Notes: generated by a model from the sequence alone, not told the origin. Shown: positions 42,096 through 51,330, numbered from the stretch's first letter. The stretch: 64,000 bases of DNA from an uncultured Oscillospiraceae bacterium (GCA_934465295.1 CAKSKU010000014.1:1-64000), one strand, 5' to 3'. Numbers and translations are program-made.

Positions 42096-42631
42096 TGAAT
42101 TACGGTGAAATAAAGAATTTTGATATTGCAAACGGCGAGGGTGTCCGGGTCTCGTTATTCGTTTCGGGCTGCACCCACCACTGCAAAGGCTGCTTTAACC
42201 CCGAAACGTGGAATTTCGGCTTCGGCAGCGTCTACACAAAGGAAACAGAAGACAGCATAATAAAAATGCTGTCTTTTCCTTACATTGACGGACTTTCGCT
42301 GCTCGGCGGCGAGCCGTTTGAACCCGATAATCAGCGTGAGCTTGTAAAGCTGCTGAAAAGGGTGCGCACCGAGCTTCCCGACAAGGACGTGTGGTGCTAT
42401 TCGGGATATATTTTCGATGAAGAGCTGCTCTCCGAAAGCCGTGCCCGATGCGAGGTCACGGACGAGATGCTTTCGCTAATCGATGTTCTCGTTGACGGAG
42501 AATTCAGGGAAGAATTAAAGGACGTTTCGCTCGTTTTCAGAGGTTCTTCCAACCAGCGCATAATCGATGTGAAAAAGTCGCTCGAAAGCGGCGAAGTTGT
42601 CCCCTATAAACTGAAAATGAGTGATATATAA
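42095..42631 (+). CDS. nrdG: Anaerobic ribonucleotide reductase activating protein NrdG
   Basis: This 178-residue radical-SAM activase forms the glycyl radical on NrdD. The [4Fe-4S] cysteines are Cys26, Cys30 and Cys33 in SGCTHHCKGCFNP. The SAM-binding GGE motif appears in LLGGEPFEPDN. The length is typical for NrdG. The start ATG overlaps the nrdD stop (TAATG). Confidence 0.96.
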   Translation: MNYGEIKNFDIANGEGVRVSLFVSGCTHHCKGCFNPETWNFGFGSVYTKETEDSIIKMLSFPYIDGLSLLGGEPFEPDNQRELVKLLKRVRTELPDKDVWCYSGYIFDEELLSESRARCEVTDEMLSLIDVLVDGEFREELKDVSLVFRGSSNQRIIDVKKSLESGEVVPYKLKMSDI

Positions 42632-42633
42632 CT

Positions 42634-43362
42634 ATGAAAATACTGATCATCCGCCACGGCGACCCGAATTACGAGATAGACGGTTTGACTGAAAAGGGCA
42701 AATGCGAAGCCGAGTTTCTCTCCGAGCGAATTTCAAAGCTTGATGTGAAAAAATTCTACGTTTCGCCCCTCGGCAGAGCAAAGGCAACAGCCGCTTATAC
42801 TCTCGAAAAGATGAACCGCACAGCCGAAGAATGTCCGTGGCTGCGTGAGTTTGACGCTCACATCACTGACGAACACAGCGGCGAACAGCGTATCCCGTGG
42901 GACTTGCTCCCCGAGGACTGGACAAAGGTCAGCGAGTATTACAGCAGGGATGAGTGGTACAAAGCTCCGCTTATGGCGAACGGCAATGTCATTGACGAGG
43001 CGAAAAAGGTCTATGACGGTCTGGACAAAATTCTCGCCGAGAACGGCTATGTCCGTGAGGGAAACTATTACCGTGCCGAAAAGCCCAACAATGATACGAT
43101 AGTGCTTTTCTGTCACTTCGGCGTTGAGTGCGTGATGCTCGGCTATCTGCTCGGCATTTCGCCCGTGCTGCTTTGGCATGGCTTCTGTGCCGCTCCGACC
43201 TCCGTTACAACGCTCGTTACCGAGGAACGCCGCAAGGGCATTGCCTACTTCCGCACGGGTTCGTTCGGCGACACTTCGCACCTTTATGTGAAAGGCGAGC
43301 CGCCTGCATTTGCGGCAAGATTCTGTGAGTGCTTCGATAACGAAGATGAAAGACACGATTAA
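42634..43362 (+). CDS. Histidine phosphatase family protein
   Basis: This 242-residue protein of the phosphoglycerate-mutase-like superfamily has the catalytic RHG motif at residues 7-9 (LIIRHGDP), a second catalytic region YVSPLGRAKATA, and the distal His in VLFCHFGVE. It removes phosphate from an unknown substrate through a phospho-His intermediate. It is longer than cobalamin-type phosphatases of about 200 residues. It starts 2 bases after nrdG and is probably cotranscribed. Confidence 0.9.
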   Translation: MKILIIRHGDPNYEIDGLTEKGKCEAEFLSERISKLDVKKFYVSPLGRAKATAAYTLEKMNRTAEECPWLREFDAHITDEHSGEQRIPWDLLPEDWTKVSEYYSRDEWYKAPLMANGNVIDEAKKVYDGLDKILAENGYVREGNYYRAEKPNNDTIVLFCHFGVECVMLGYLLGISPVLLWHGFCAAPTSVTTLVTEERRKGIAYFRTGSFGDTSHLYVKGEPPAFAARFCECFDNEDERHD

Positions 43363-43375
43363 AGGATATTTAAAT

Positions 43376-44605
43376 ATGAAAAGTGAACGAATTTACCCGA
43401 AAGCAGTTGTCACCAAGAAAGCCGAAGCTTCTCTGAAAAAGGGTCACCCCTGGATATATGATACCGAGATAGAAAGCCTTGACAACGGCGCACCGAACGG
43501 CGGTATCATTGATGTTTTCTCCGAGAAAGGCTCATACCTCGGCAGCGGATTTCTTAGCGAAAAGAGCAAGATACGAATTCGCATCATCTCCAAAAATGCG
43601 AATGATAAATTCGATTATAACTTCTGGAAACGCCGTGTAAAGTACGCCTACGACTACCGCAAAACCGTTATGGGTGAAGATATATCCTGCTGCCGTATCA
43701 TTTTCGGCGAGGCGGATGAGCTTCCGGGACTTACCGTTGACCGCTACAACGATCTGCTCGTAACGCAGGTGCTTTCCTACGGTATGGAGCTTGTAAAGGA
43801 CGATGTTTTCCGTGCGCTCGTCGAGGTTTTCGCCGAGGATAACGAAAAGATAAGCGGAATTTTTGAGCGGAACGATGTTGCTATCCGTGAACTCGAAGGA
43901 ATGGAGTGCGGAAAAGGCTGGTACAAGGCTGATTTCGTGGGGATTCCCGACTCGGTCGAGACTGTTATATGCGAAAACGGCGTAAAGTATCACGTTGACG
44001 TTGAAAACGGACAGAAAACGGGCTTCTTCCTCGATCAGAAGTACAATCGACTTGCCGCCGCCAAAATTGCCAAGGGCAAGACCGTTCTCGACTGCTTTAC
44101 ACATACGGGTTCGTTCGCCCTCAACGCCGCAATGGGCGGTGCAAAGCACGTCACAGCCGTTGACGTTTCGCAGACCGCTGTTGATATGGCGAAGCGCAAT
44201 GCGCAGGAAAACGGACTGGACGACCGAATGGATTTCCTCTGCACGAACGTCTTTGACCTCCTCCCGAAGCTTGCCGAGGAGAAGAAAAAGCCCTACGATA
44301 TGATAATCCTCGACCCACCCGCATTCACCAAGAGCAGGGGAACGATCGGCAGCGCAGAGCGCGGCTATAAGGAGATAAACTACCGTGCGATGAAGCTCCT
44401 GCCGAGAGGCGGCTACCTCGCAACGTGCAGCTGCTCGCACTTTATGAACAACGAGCTTTTTGTGAAGATGCTCATGTCGGCGGCAAAGGACGCAGATGTC
44501 CAGCTAAAGCTGATAGAAGTCCGCCGTCAGTCCCCCGACCACCCGACTTTGATGAACGTTCCCGAAACGGACTATCTTAAGTTTTATTTGTTCCAGGTGG
44601 TTTGA
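43376..44605 (+). CDS. Class I SAM-dependent rRNA methyltransferase, RlmI family
   Basis: This 409-residue protein has an N-terminal PUA domain (about 1-80, including KGHPWIYDTEIESL), a central EEHUD-like domain, and a Rossmann methyltransferase domain. The last has SAM motif I VLDCFTHTGSFALNAA, motif II VTAVDVS and the catalytic region ILDPPAFTKSR, then CSCSHFM. RlmI methylates a 23S rRNA cytosine, and the exact position here is inferred only. ATG 43376 behind AAAGGA is preferred to an upstream in-frame start at 43310. It ends the nrdDG transcript. A long repeat begins 4 bases after its stop. Confidence 0.92.
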   Translation: MKSERIYPKAVVTKKAEASLKKGHPWIYDTEIESLDNGAPNGGIIDVFSEKGSYLGSGFLSEKSKIRIRIISKNANDKFDYNFWKRRVKYAYDYRKTVMGEDISCCRIIFGEADELPGLTVDRYNDLLVTQVLSYGMELVKDDVFRALVEVFAEDNEKISGIFERNDVAIRELEGMECGKGWYKADFVGIPDSVETVICENGVKYHVDVENGQKTGFFLDQKYNRLAAAKIAKGKTVLDCFTHTGSFALNAAMGGAKHVTAVDVSQTAVDMAKRNAQENGLDDRMDFLCTNVFDLLPKLAEEKKKPYDMIILDPPAFTKSRGTIGSAERGYKEINYRAMKLLPRGGYLATCSCSHFMNNELFVKMLMSAAKDADVQLKLIEVRRQSPDHPTLMNVPETDYLKFYLFQVV

Positions 44606-44608
44606 GGT

Positions 44609-45436
44609 GAATTCGGAATTCGGAATTCGGAATGCGGAATTCGGAATTATTTGCAGAGCTTAACTTTGTATGAGAACTGCGAAGCCAAGCAGCTGGTCGA
44701 GCTGAGCACAGCTCGTCAGGTGTCCAGAGGGCGGAAGCCCTTTGGTCGCTCTCCGCAGAGAGCGAAATCCCCTAAACTAACAGTCCATTCATTGTCGCAA
44801 TAGCGTAATCAGTAGCAAATAAAAAAGCGCAATTCACACGAAATAGGTAAAACGGACTATGAAAAAACAAGTTTCGTAAACCTAAAAATGTGAATTGCGC
44901 AATTCTGTTTTTCCTCAAAAATTATCCTTGAAGCGAAAATTCACGAACGTAAGTGAGTGGATTTGAAGCTTCAACGCAGTATGAGTGGTAAAGCACAGTA
45001 TGAACGGTTATGGAATATGTCAATAAGAACGGCGAATGTTGCTCTTCCTTCATATCCCACCGCCGTTCAAACGATGTCGGCATAAAATGCTTATCGCTTT
45101 CGCTCTGCGCATTTTATGCCGAGGATAGTTTGTTTTAGAAAAAAAGAATTGGTGCAATTCACATTTATGGTTTTACAAAACTGATTTCTCATAGTATGTT
45201 TTCCCTGTTTCGTGTGAATTGCGCCATTTTAGCTGTTAGTGATTTGCACTTATTGCAACTGAAATTTTGCTGTTAGTTTAGGGGATTTCGCTCTCCTGCT
45301 AAAGGTCAAATTGACCTGCGACAAGGGCGGCTCCTCGCCCCCTTGACCCCTCGCAAGCTGTGCTCAGCTTGACCAGCTGCTTTGCTCAGCTTGACCAGCT
45401 GCTGTGCTCAGCTCGACCGGCTGCTTTGCTTCGCAT
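44609..45436 (+). repeat. Full copy (C) of the composite intergenic repeat
   Basis: A non-coding element of about 830 bases with two inverted arms. The left arm has tandem GAATTCG units (44609-44648), hairpin GCTCTC/GAGAGC, the stem GCGCAATTCACA/TGTGAATTGCGC (44827-44900) and hairpin GAAGC/GCTTC (44929-44973). The centre is unique. The right arm has hairpin GGCATAAAATGC/GCATTTTATGCC (45079-45120) and a second GTGCAATTCACA/TGTGAATTGCGC stem (45152-45224), then GC-rich repeats of AGCTTGACCAGCTGCT (45364-45420). The copy at 54724-55510 is the same element reversed. Confidence 0.88.
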
Positions 45437-45455
45437 CACTCATAGATATTTGAGC

Positions 45456-45484
45456 TTGACAAAAAACGCCGATTAAGGTATAAT
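45456..45484 (+). promoter_or_regulatory. Sigma-A promoter of the TauE-type gene
   Basis: TTGACA (45456-45461), a 17-base spacer and TATAAT (45479-45484), a perfect consensus. Transcription should begin near 45491. Confidence 0.9.
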
Positions 45485-45535
45485 AATGCTGAAAAAGTGT
45501 GTAGGGGCAAATTTATCGAAAAGGAAGTTTTTGTT

Positions 45536-46309
45536 ATTCTTTACAAGTTTATCATCTGCTTCATCGCAGGCATCGGTGCAGGTCTCGGAACGGGATTTGC
45601 GGGAATGAGTGCTGCTGCAGTTATCACCCCTATGCTCGTTGCTTTCCTCGGAATGGATCCGTATATGGCGGTCGGCATCGCCCTTGCTTCGGACGTGCTT
45701 GCAAGCGCAGTTTCCGCTTACACCTACGGCAAAAACAAGAACCTCGACATTCGCAACGGTCTTATCATGATGGTCACGGTGCTTGTGTTCACTATGGTCG
45801 GCAGTTATGTTTCGAGCCTTGTACCGAGCGCCACAATGGGCAATTTTTCACTGATAATGACGACATTTCTCGGCGTAAAATTCCTTGTGAAGCCTGTTAT
45901 GACGACAAAGGAAAAAATGGCGCAGACAGACCCGAAAAAGCGTGTTGTCCAGTCGATCATATGCGGAATGCTCATCGGCTTTATCTGCGGATTTGTCGGC
46001 GCAGGCGGCGGAATGATGATGCTCCTGATACTCACTTCCGTGCTTGGATATGAGCTTAAAACTGCGGTCGGAACGAGCGTGTTTATTATGACCTTCACGG
46101 CGCTGACGGGTTCGCTCAGCCACTTTGCACTCGGCGGCGCACCCGATATATGGGCGCTCGTATTCTGCATTTTAAGCACGCTTTTATGGGCAAGGATTGC
46201 CGCTGTTTTCGCAAACAAGGCAGAGCCTAAGACGCTCAACCGTGCGGTCGGCATTGTGCTTATCGTGCTTGGCATCGGCATTTTTGCTTTTAAATTTATC
46301 ACAGGTTAA
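45536..46309 (+). CDS. TauE/SafE-family membrane exporter
   Basis: A permease of about 257 residues with eight membrane helices in two homologous halves, each with a Gly-rich motif (GAGLGTGFAGMSAA and GFVGAGGGMMML). The family moves sulfite, sulfoacetate or other organosulfur anions out of the cell, and the substrate is unknown here. The start is odd. The only canonical in-frame start, GTG 45497, is about 6 bases from the predicted transcript start and has no ribosome site. AAAAGGAAG at 45519-45527 lies 8 bases before an ATT at 45536 that gives a family-like N-terminus, so a non-canonical AUU start is inferred. It is followed by ybaK at 22 bases. Confidence 0.88.
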   Translation: MLYKFIICFIAGIGAGLGTGFAGMSAAAVITPMLVAFLGMDPYMAVGIALASDVLASAVSAYTYGKNKNLDIRNGLIMMVTVLVFTMVGSYVSSLVPSATMGNFSLIMTTFLGVKFLVKPVMTTKEKMAQTDPKKRVVQSIICGMLIGFICGFVGAGGGMMMLLILTSVLGYELKTAVGTSVFIMTFTALTGSLSHFALGGAPDIWALVFCILSTLLWARIAAVFANKAEPKTLNRAVGIVLIVLGIGIFAFKFITG

Positions 46310-46331
46310 TTCCGAAAGAAGTAATTTTACT

Positions 46332-46805
46332 ATGAATAAAACAAACGCAATGCGGCAGCTTGAGACCGCAAAAATAAATTTCCGCACGGCTGAATATGAA
46401 GTTGACGAAAACGACCTTTCGGGTGTTCACGTTGCAAAAGAACTCGGTCAGCCGCCCGAACAGGTATTCAAAACGCTCGTTTTAAAGGGCGAGCGGACGG
46501 GATTTTTCGTCTGCTGCATACCCGTTGACAGGGAGCTTGACCTCAAAAAAGCTGCGAAAGCCGCTCATGACAAGAAAGCCGAGATGCTTCCGCTCAAAGA
46601 CCTTCTCCCGACGACGGGATATATCCGAGGCGGTTGTTCGCCTATCGGAATGAAGAAGAAATTCCCGACATTTATCGATGAAACGGCTATACTTTTCGAT
46701 GAGATCGCCGTCAGCGCAGGCATAAGGGGCGCACAGATAATCGTAAACGGTGAGACTCTTGCCGAATACCTCGGTGCGGAGCTTATCGATCTTGTTCAGG
46801 ATTAA
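46332..46805 (+). CDS. ybaK: Cys-tRNA(Pro) deacylase YbaK/EbsC
   Basis: This 157-residue trans-editing enzyme hydrolyses Cys mis-attached to tRNA-Pro. It has the YbaK fold with TLVLKGERTGFFVCCIPVD, the conserved LDLKKAAKA and the RGGCSPIGMKKKFPTFID active-site region. The ATG at 46332 follows an AAAGAAG. It appears to share a transcript with the TauE-type gene and the next membrane protein, without clear functional link. Confidence 0.93.
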   Translation: MNKTNAMRQLETAKINFRTAEYEVDENDLSGVHVAKELGQPPEQVFKTLVLKGERTGFFVCCIPVDRELDLKKAAKAAHDKKAEMLPLKDLLPTTGYIRGGCSPIGMKKKFPTFIDETAILFDEIAVSAGIRGAQIIVNGETLAEYLGAELIDLVQD

Positions 46806-46818
46806 AAAGGGCAGAATT

Positions 46819-47265
46819 ATGACATCATTCGTTATCGCAGCCGCAGTTTTTATCTTGTCTGCGGCTTTGCTTATACTCGGGGCTAAGCTTTCCGAGCGCA
46901 GGAAGAAATATCTTCGGGGGCTGGAAGACTTTATGCAGAAATGCAGACACTACAAGGCTTCGGTCCTCGATGTAAAGGACGTTCCCGTTGACCGTGACGG
47001 CAATACCGTGAGTGCGGTCATTCTCCAGTTCCGTGATGAGGAGCGCAAAAGCACCATCGTCCACCGCTACACCCAAAGCAGCGGAAAACGCTATTTCCGG
47101 GGCGACGAGGTGGAGCTTTACTACTGCGATGAAACGGACACCGCCTGCATAAAGGACGATAACCCATTTTACCGAAAGGCACGCCGGCTCGGGGCGTTCT
47201 CCGCTCTTTGCAGAATAACTGCGGTGTTGGGGATAGCGGCAGCTGTGCTTGTTCTGATTGTATAA
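46819..47265 (+). CDS. Membrane protein, DUF3592-like
   Basis: This 148-residue protein has an N-terminal membrane helix (about 3-23), an exposed domain (about 35-115) with YKASVLDVKDVPVDRDGN and YFRGDEVELYYC, and a C-terminal helix (about 128-147). The layout resembles DUF3592 proteins, whose function is unknown. AAAGGGCAG lies before the ATG at 46819, which is preferred to an upstream in-frame start at 46750 inside ybaK. It precedes the OPT transporter by 56 bases. Confidence 0.7.
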   Translation: MTSFVIAAAVFILSAALLILGAKLSERRKKYLRGLEDFMQKCRHYKASVLDVKDVPVDRDGNTVSAVILQFRDEERKSTIVHRYTQSSGKRYFRGDEVELYYCDETDTACIKDDNPFYRKARRLGAFSALCRITAVLGIAAAVLVLIV

Positions 47266-47321
47266 ATTTATATAAAAACGGAAATAATACCGCCAAAGAC
47301 TTGTAAGTCGGAGGCGAAAAA

Positions 47322-49235
47322 ATGAAAAAAGATACTGACTTTCAGCCGTACATTCCATCTTCAAAAGCGACAGCGGAATTTACGGCTTCTTCCATTATTA
47401 CGGGCATCATAACCGCCGTTATTTTCAGCGCATCGAACGCCTATCTCGGGCTGCGTGTGGGAATGACGGTCTCCGCATCGATACCTGCGGCGGTCATTGC
47501 GATGAGTGTTATGAAAATGCTTTCGGGGAAAAATTCCGTCCTCGAAAGCAACATCGTCCAGACGATAGGTTCGGCAGGCGAATCGATAGCTTCGGGTTCG
47601 ATCTTCACGCTGCCTGCGCTTTTTTTATGGGCAGCGCAGGGGACGGGTGAACGCCCCTCGATACTTGAAATTACGATAATTGCTGTGATAGGCGGTCTGC
47701 TCGGCGTGTTTTTTATGATACCGCTTAGGAATGCGCTCATCGTCCGTGAGCATGGGACGCTGCCTTATCCCGAGGGAACTGCCTGTGCACAGGTTCTTCT
47801 TGCAGGGGAAAAGGGCGGAACGGGTGCTTCGGCAGTGTTCGGCGGAATGGGCGCAGGTGCGTTCTTCAAGCTGCTCATCGATGGACTGAAAGCCGTTCCC
47901 GAGGAGCTTTCACTTCGGCTGAAAAGCTTCGGCGGAGAGATAGGAACGCAGCTTTATCCTGCCGTTATGAGCGTTGGGTATATATGCGGCTTCCGCATTT
48001 CGTCCTATATGCTCTCGGGAGGGATCTTCAGCTGGCTGGTGCTTATCCCCGTTATCGTGAACTTCGGCGGAGCAACGGTAATGTATCCGTCCGAAACCGC
48101 ATCGGTCGCAGAGCTTTTTGCCGAGGGCGGTGCATCTGCGATATGGCAGAATTATATCCGCTACATCGGCGCAGGCGCACTTGCCGCAGGCGGACTTATC
48201 AGCCTTATCCGCTCGCTGCCGCTTATATTCAAGACATTCAGTGCTGCGCTTTCGGGCGTTGGACGGAGCGGAAAAAGCACAAAGCGAACCGAACGTGAAC
48301 TGGATCTTCGCTTCGTTATTGCGGCGGTGGCAGTTCTTACGCTCGCACTGTGGCTTATCCCCGTTATTCCGGTGACGTTTGTCGGTGCGCTGATAACGGT
48401 GGTGTTCGGCTTCTTTTTTGCGGCTGTTTCATCACGAATGGTCGGACTGGTCGGCAGCAGCAACAACCCCGTTTCGGGAATGACGATAGCAACGCTTCTC
48501 GCGGCTTCGATGCTTCTCAAAGCAATGGGCATGGGCGGCGCAGAGGGAATGACCGCCGCTATTGCGATAGGCTCGGTGATAAGCATTATCGCATCGGTCG
48601 CAGGCGACACCTCGCAGGATCTGAAAACGGGCTATATCCTCGGTGCAACTCCGAAAAAGCAGCAGATCGGCGAGATCATCGGCACAACTGCCGCTTCGCT
48701 CGTCATAGGCGGAACGCTCTATCTGCTCGATGCGGCGTGGGGATTCGGAACTCCCGAGCTTGCCGCACCGCAAGCGACGCTCATGAAGATGATAACCGAG
48801 GGCGTTATGAGCGCACAGCTCCCGTGGAATCTGGTTTTCATCGGTGCATTTGCCGCAGCCGCAGCGGAGATAATGGGTATCCCCGTTCTGCCGTTCGCTA
48901 TCGGCTCATATCTGCCGGTTCAGCTTTCCGCCTGCATTTTCATCGGCGGAGTTATACGATATTTTGCGGAGCGTGCAAAGGCTGATGATGAAGCGAAAGA
49001 AAAGGCGATAAACAAGGGCGTTCTCTTCTCCTCGGGAATGATAGCAGGGGAGGGACTTGTCGGGATCCTGCTCGCAGTTGCGGCTGTTTTTGGTGTGAAC
49101 GGTTATCTTGATATTTCCGGATATACAGAAAAATATGCGTCCGTTCCGACAGTTCTCGGCTTGCTCGTGCTGGCTTCGATAATACTTCTGCTTGTGAAGT
49201 TTTCACGCCCGTCAAAGGAAGTGAGGTCGGAATGA
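47322..49235 (+). CDS. OPT-family oligopeptide transporter
   Basis: This 637-residue polytopic membrane protein (about 14-16 helices) of the OPT family carries peptides or metal chelates with protons. The start has the family signature SNAYLGLRVGMTVSASIPAAV, then VQTIGSAGESIASGSIF and LPYPEGTACAQVLLAGE. The length fits prokaryotic OPT members. AGTCGGAGG precedes the ATG. Its last 4 bases overlap the start of the PqqD-like gene, suggesting a coupled function such as uptake of a modified peptide. Confidence 0.93.
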   Translation: MKKDTDFQPYIPSSKATAEFTASSIITGIITAVIFSASNAYLGLRVGMTVSASIPAAVIAMSVMKMLSGKNSVLESNIVQTIGSAGESIASGSIFTLPALFLWAAQGTGERPSILEITIIAVIGGLLGVFFMIPLRNALIVREHGTLPYPEGTACAQVLLAGEKGGTGASAVFGGMGAGAFFKLLIDGLKAVPEELSLRLKSFGGEIGTQLYPAVMSVGYICGFRISSYMLSGGIFSWLVLIPVIVNFGGATVMYPSETASVAELFAEGGASAIWQNYIRYIGAGALAAGGLISLIRSLPLIFKTFSAALSGVGRSGKSTKRTERELDLRFVIAAVAVLTLALWLIPVIPVTFVGALITVVFGFFFAAVSSRMVGLVGSSNNPVSGMTIATLLAASMLLKAMGMGGAEGMTAAIAIGSVISIIASVAGDTSQDLKTGYILGATPKKQQIGEIIGTTAASLVIGGTLYLLDAAWGFGTPELAAPQATLMKMITEGVMSAQLPWNLVFIGAFAAAAAEIMGIPVLPFAIGSYLPVQLSACIFIGGVIRYFAERAKADDEAKEKAINKGVLFSSGMIAGEGLVGILLAVAAVFGVNGYLDISGYTEKYASVPTVLGLLVLASIILLLVKFSRPSKEVRSE

Positions 49236-49555
49236 AGCGGATAGACGAAAGCTATGTTCCGCTTCGCTCGGAAAGCATAAACTGGTCGGCGGACGAGAAC
49301 GGACTTGTGACTATCACAATGGAGAACAGCGGCTTTTTCAACAGGGTTCTGCAATTGCTTATGAAAAAGCCGAAGCGTTCCTTTATCTGCCTTGACGAAA
49401 AGGGCAGCTTTTTCTGGCAGGAAGCGGACGGTTCGCACACCCTCGGCGAAATTGCTCTTTGTTCAGCTGAAAGATTCGGCGAAGCTCCCGACATCAGCCT
49501 TACGGCGGCTGAAAGGTTTCTTGAAATTCTTTTCGGCTGTAATTTTATAAAATAA
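49232..49555 (+). CDS. PqqD-like protein
   Basis: This 107-residue protein resembles PqqD-family peptide chaperones, which bind precursor peptides for radical-SAM or other modifying enzymes. The segments SFICLDEKGSFFWQEADG, TLGEIA and the C-terminal FLEILFGCNFIK match that fold. No modifying enzyme or precursor peptide was found nearby. It overlaps the OPT transporter gene by 4 bases (ATGA), so the two are made together. Confidence 0.7.
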   Translation: MKRIDESYVPLRSESINWSADENGLVTITMENSGFFNRVLQLLMKKPKRSFICLDEKGSFFWQEADGSHTLGEIALCSAERFGEAPDISLTAAERFLEILFGCNFIK

Positions 49556-49663
49556 ATTTTTCCGTAAATGAAAAATTTTCGGCTTTTAAATTGTATTATA
49601 TATAGAGGATATCCAGAGCCTTCCGAAAGGGAGGTTTTGGGTGTTCCTTTGCAGGAGAAAATT

Positions 49664-50179
49664 ATGACGACTGAAAATCACGGTGAAAGGTTCGGCAGCA
49701 ATGCGCATATCGAGCGTGTTCTTGCGGAATATTCCGACAGCATCATAAAGCTTTGCTATACATACACGAAGAATATCCACGATGCGGAGGATATTGCGCA
49801 GGAGACCTTTATCGCTCTGATACGGCACGGCGAAGCCTTTGAAAGTGCCGAGCATGAAAAGGCATGGCTGCTGCGGACGGCTGTAAACAAATGCAAAAAT
49901 CACGTTAAGTCGGGCTGGGTGAAGAACACCGTTCCGATCGATGAAACGACGGAAGAACCCTCGCAGGATTTTGACCCCGATGAGGGCAGCGAAGTCCTCG
50001 AAGCGGTGCAAAAGCTTCCCGAAAAGTACCGCCTGCCGATACATCTTTTTTATTACGAAGGCTATTCGATAAACGATATCGCAGGCATCATCGGCAAAAA
50101 GCCCGCAACGGTCGGGACGCTGCTCGCAAGGGCGAGAGAGCGGCTCAAAGAAATTCTGAAAGGAGGAAATTCCAACTGA
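49664..50179 (+). CDS. ECF-type RNA polymerase sigma factor
   Basis: This 171-residue sigma-70 family protein has only regions 2 and 4. Region 2 contains IHDAEDIAQETFIALIRHG, and region 4 contains LPEKYRLPIHLFYYEGYSINDIAGIIGKKPATVGTLLARARERL. It should direct polymerase to a small stress regulon, probably held inactive by the membrane protein encoded next. ATG 49664 behind GCAGGAG is chosen over an in-frame start at 49568. Confidence 0.93.
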   Translation: MTTENHGERFGSNAHIERVLAEYSDSIIKLCYTYTKNIHDAEDIAQETFIALIRHGEAFESAEHEKAWLLRTAVNKCKNHVKSGWVKNTVPIDETTEEPSQDFDPDEGSEVLEAVQKLPEKYRLPIHLFYYEGYSINDIAGIIGKKPATVGTLLARARERLKEILKGGNSN

Positions 50180-50194
50180 GTTGGAATGATAATT

Positions 50195-51313
50195 ATGGAT
50201 ATAAACAGAGAAAATTACACAAGATCACTTGAAAATATCAGACCCTCCGAGGAATTTCTCGCTGAAACAAAGAAGCTTATGCTTGAAGAAGCGGCAAAGA
50301 CCGAGAAAGCCGAGAAGCCGAGCCGCAAGCCGTTTATAATGAAGCTCACGCCCCTTGCTGCGGCTGCTGCCTGCATTGCGCTTATTGCGGTTGTCGGCGT
50401 GAACACGCTCAAAGATAAGGGCGTTGAAACGGTTCAGACTGACGACAGTATTTATACCGCTCTTGCGGAAAATAGCGAAGAAAGCACCGAAATAACTTCT
50501 TCCGACGAAGCAGATGGAAATAAAGCCCCTGCAAATAATGAAGTCTTTGACGAAGCTTTGTCCGAGGAGAGCATTGCGGACGAAGCGGAGACAGCCGTAT
50601 CAAATGAAGTTCCCGAAACCGAAACCGAACCGAGTGCTGACGAGCCTGCAGCTTTTGCAGTGCAGGAGGTCTGGGACGAGGAAAACGCAGACGGCAGTGC
50701 TTGGTGCGATGAAGCCGAGAAGTCTGCGAGCGATGAAGAAGAGGACACGGCGCAAGGAACGAACAGCTATGTTGACGGCGGCTTTAATTATACCGAGAAA
50801 ACGCCTGTCGATGACGGCGACGGCAATGCTGACGGCAATTGGGATGATGAGATCAATGATGATGCCTTTGACGACGATGAGGACGATATCATTAACAGCA
50901 ACAAGCCTGTTTCGCCCACATTCACAAAGTTTTCGGGCGGAAATGCCTCGGCTCATACCGATTTTTTGCCGACCGATACGGCAAAGCTGCGTGAGTTTCT
51001 TGCGCTTGTTTCGCAGGACGATATAAACGCCGAGGTCATGACTTCCGACGGTGAGATCAAAGATATTTTCGGCGAAAGGGCATACAGTCTGAACGATGCT
51101 TTTGCAAATGCGGCTGAAGGTCTTGTTCCGAACGTTGGCGATGGCTTTGTGCCGACTGTATCGTTCAGCTTTTTTGACAATGTGAGCGGAGACGTTCTTT
51201 ACACAGTTCAGACGGACGGCAGCGTTATCTCGGTTCAGATAGGCTGCGGCGAAACATTCTGTTTTACCGCCGACGATCAGGCAGTAAAGGCTGTAATTTC
51301 TGCGGCTGAATAA
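50195..51313 (+). CDS. Membrane protein, probable anti-sigma partner of the ECF factor
   Basis: A protein of about 372 residues with a charged cytoplasmic N-terminus (1-48), one membrane helix (about 49-70) and a long acidic, low-complexity extracytoplasmic stretch (75-240) rich in Glu, Asp, Ser and Asn. A small C-terminal domain (about 245-372) includes TKFSGGNASAHTD and NVSGDVLYTVQTDGS. It follows the sigma gene immediately, the usual place for an anti-sigma factor, but no zinc HxxxCxxC motif is seen. ATG 50186 in frame is an alternative start. Confidence 0.7.
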   Translation: MDINRENYTRSLENIRPSEEFLAETKKLMLEEAAKTEKAEKPSRKPFIMKLTPLAAAAACIALIAVVGVNTLKDKGVETVQTDDSIYTALAENSEESTEITSSDEADGNKAPANNEVFDEALSEESIADEAETAVSNEVPETETEPSADEPAAFAVQEVWDEENADGSAWCDEAEKSASDEEEDTAQGTNSYVDGGFNYTEKTPVDDGDGNADGNWDDEINDDAFDDDEDDIINSNKPVSPTFTKFSGGNASAHTDFLPTDTAKLREFLALVSQDDINAEVMTSDGEIKDIFGERAYSLNDAFANAAEGLVPNVGDGFVPTVSFSFFDNVSGDVLYTVQTDGSVISVQIGCGETFCFTADDQAVKAVISAAE

Positions 51314-51330
51314 AAATTTTATATAAAAAC

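Noticed and set aside
44609..44648. CRISPR array
   Set aside because: The GAATTCG units are short contiguous tandem repeats without spacers. They form the end of the composite intergenic repeat, and no cas gene is in the window.
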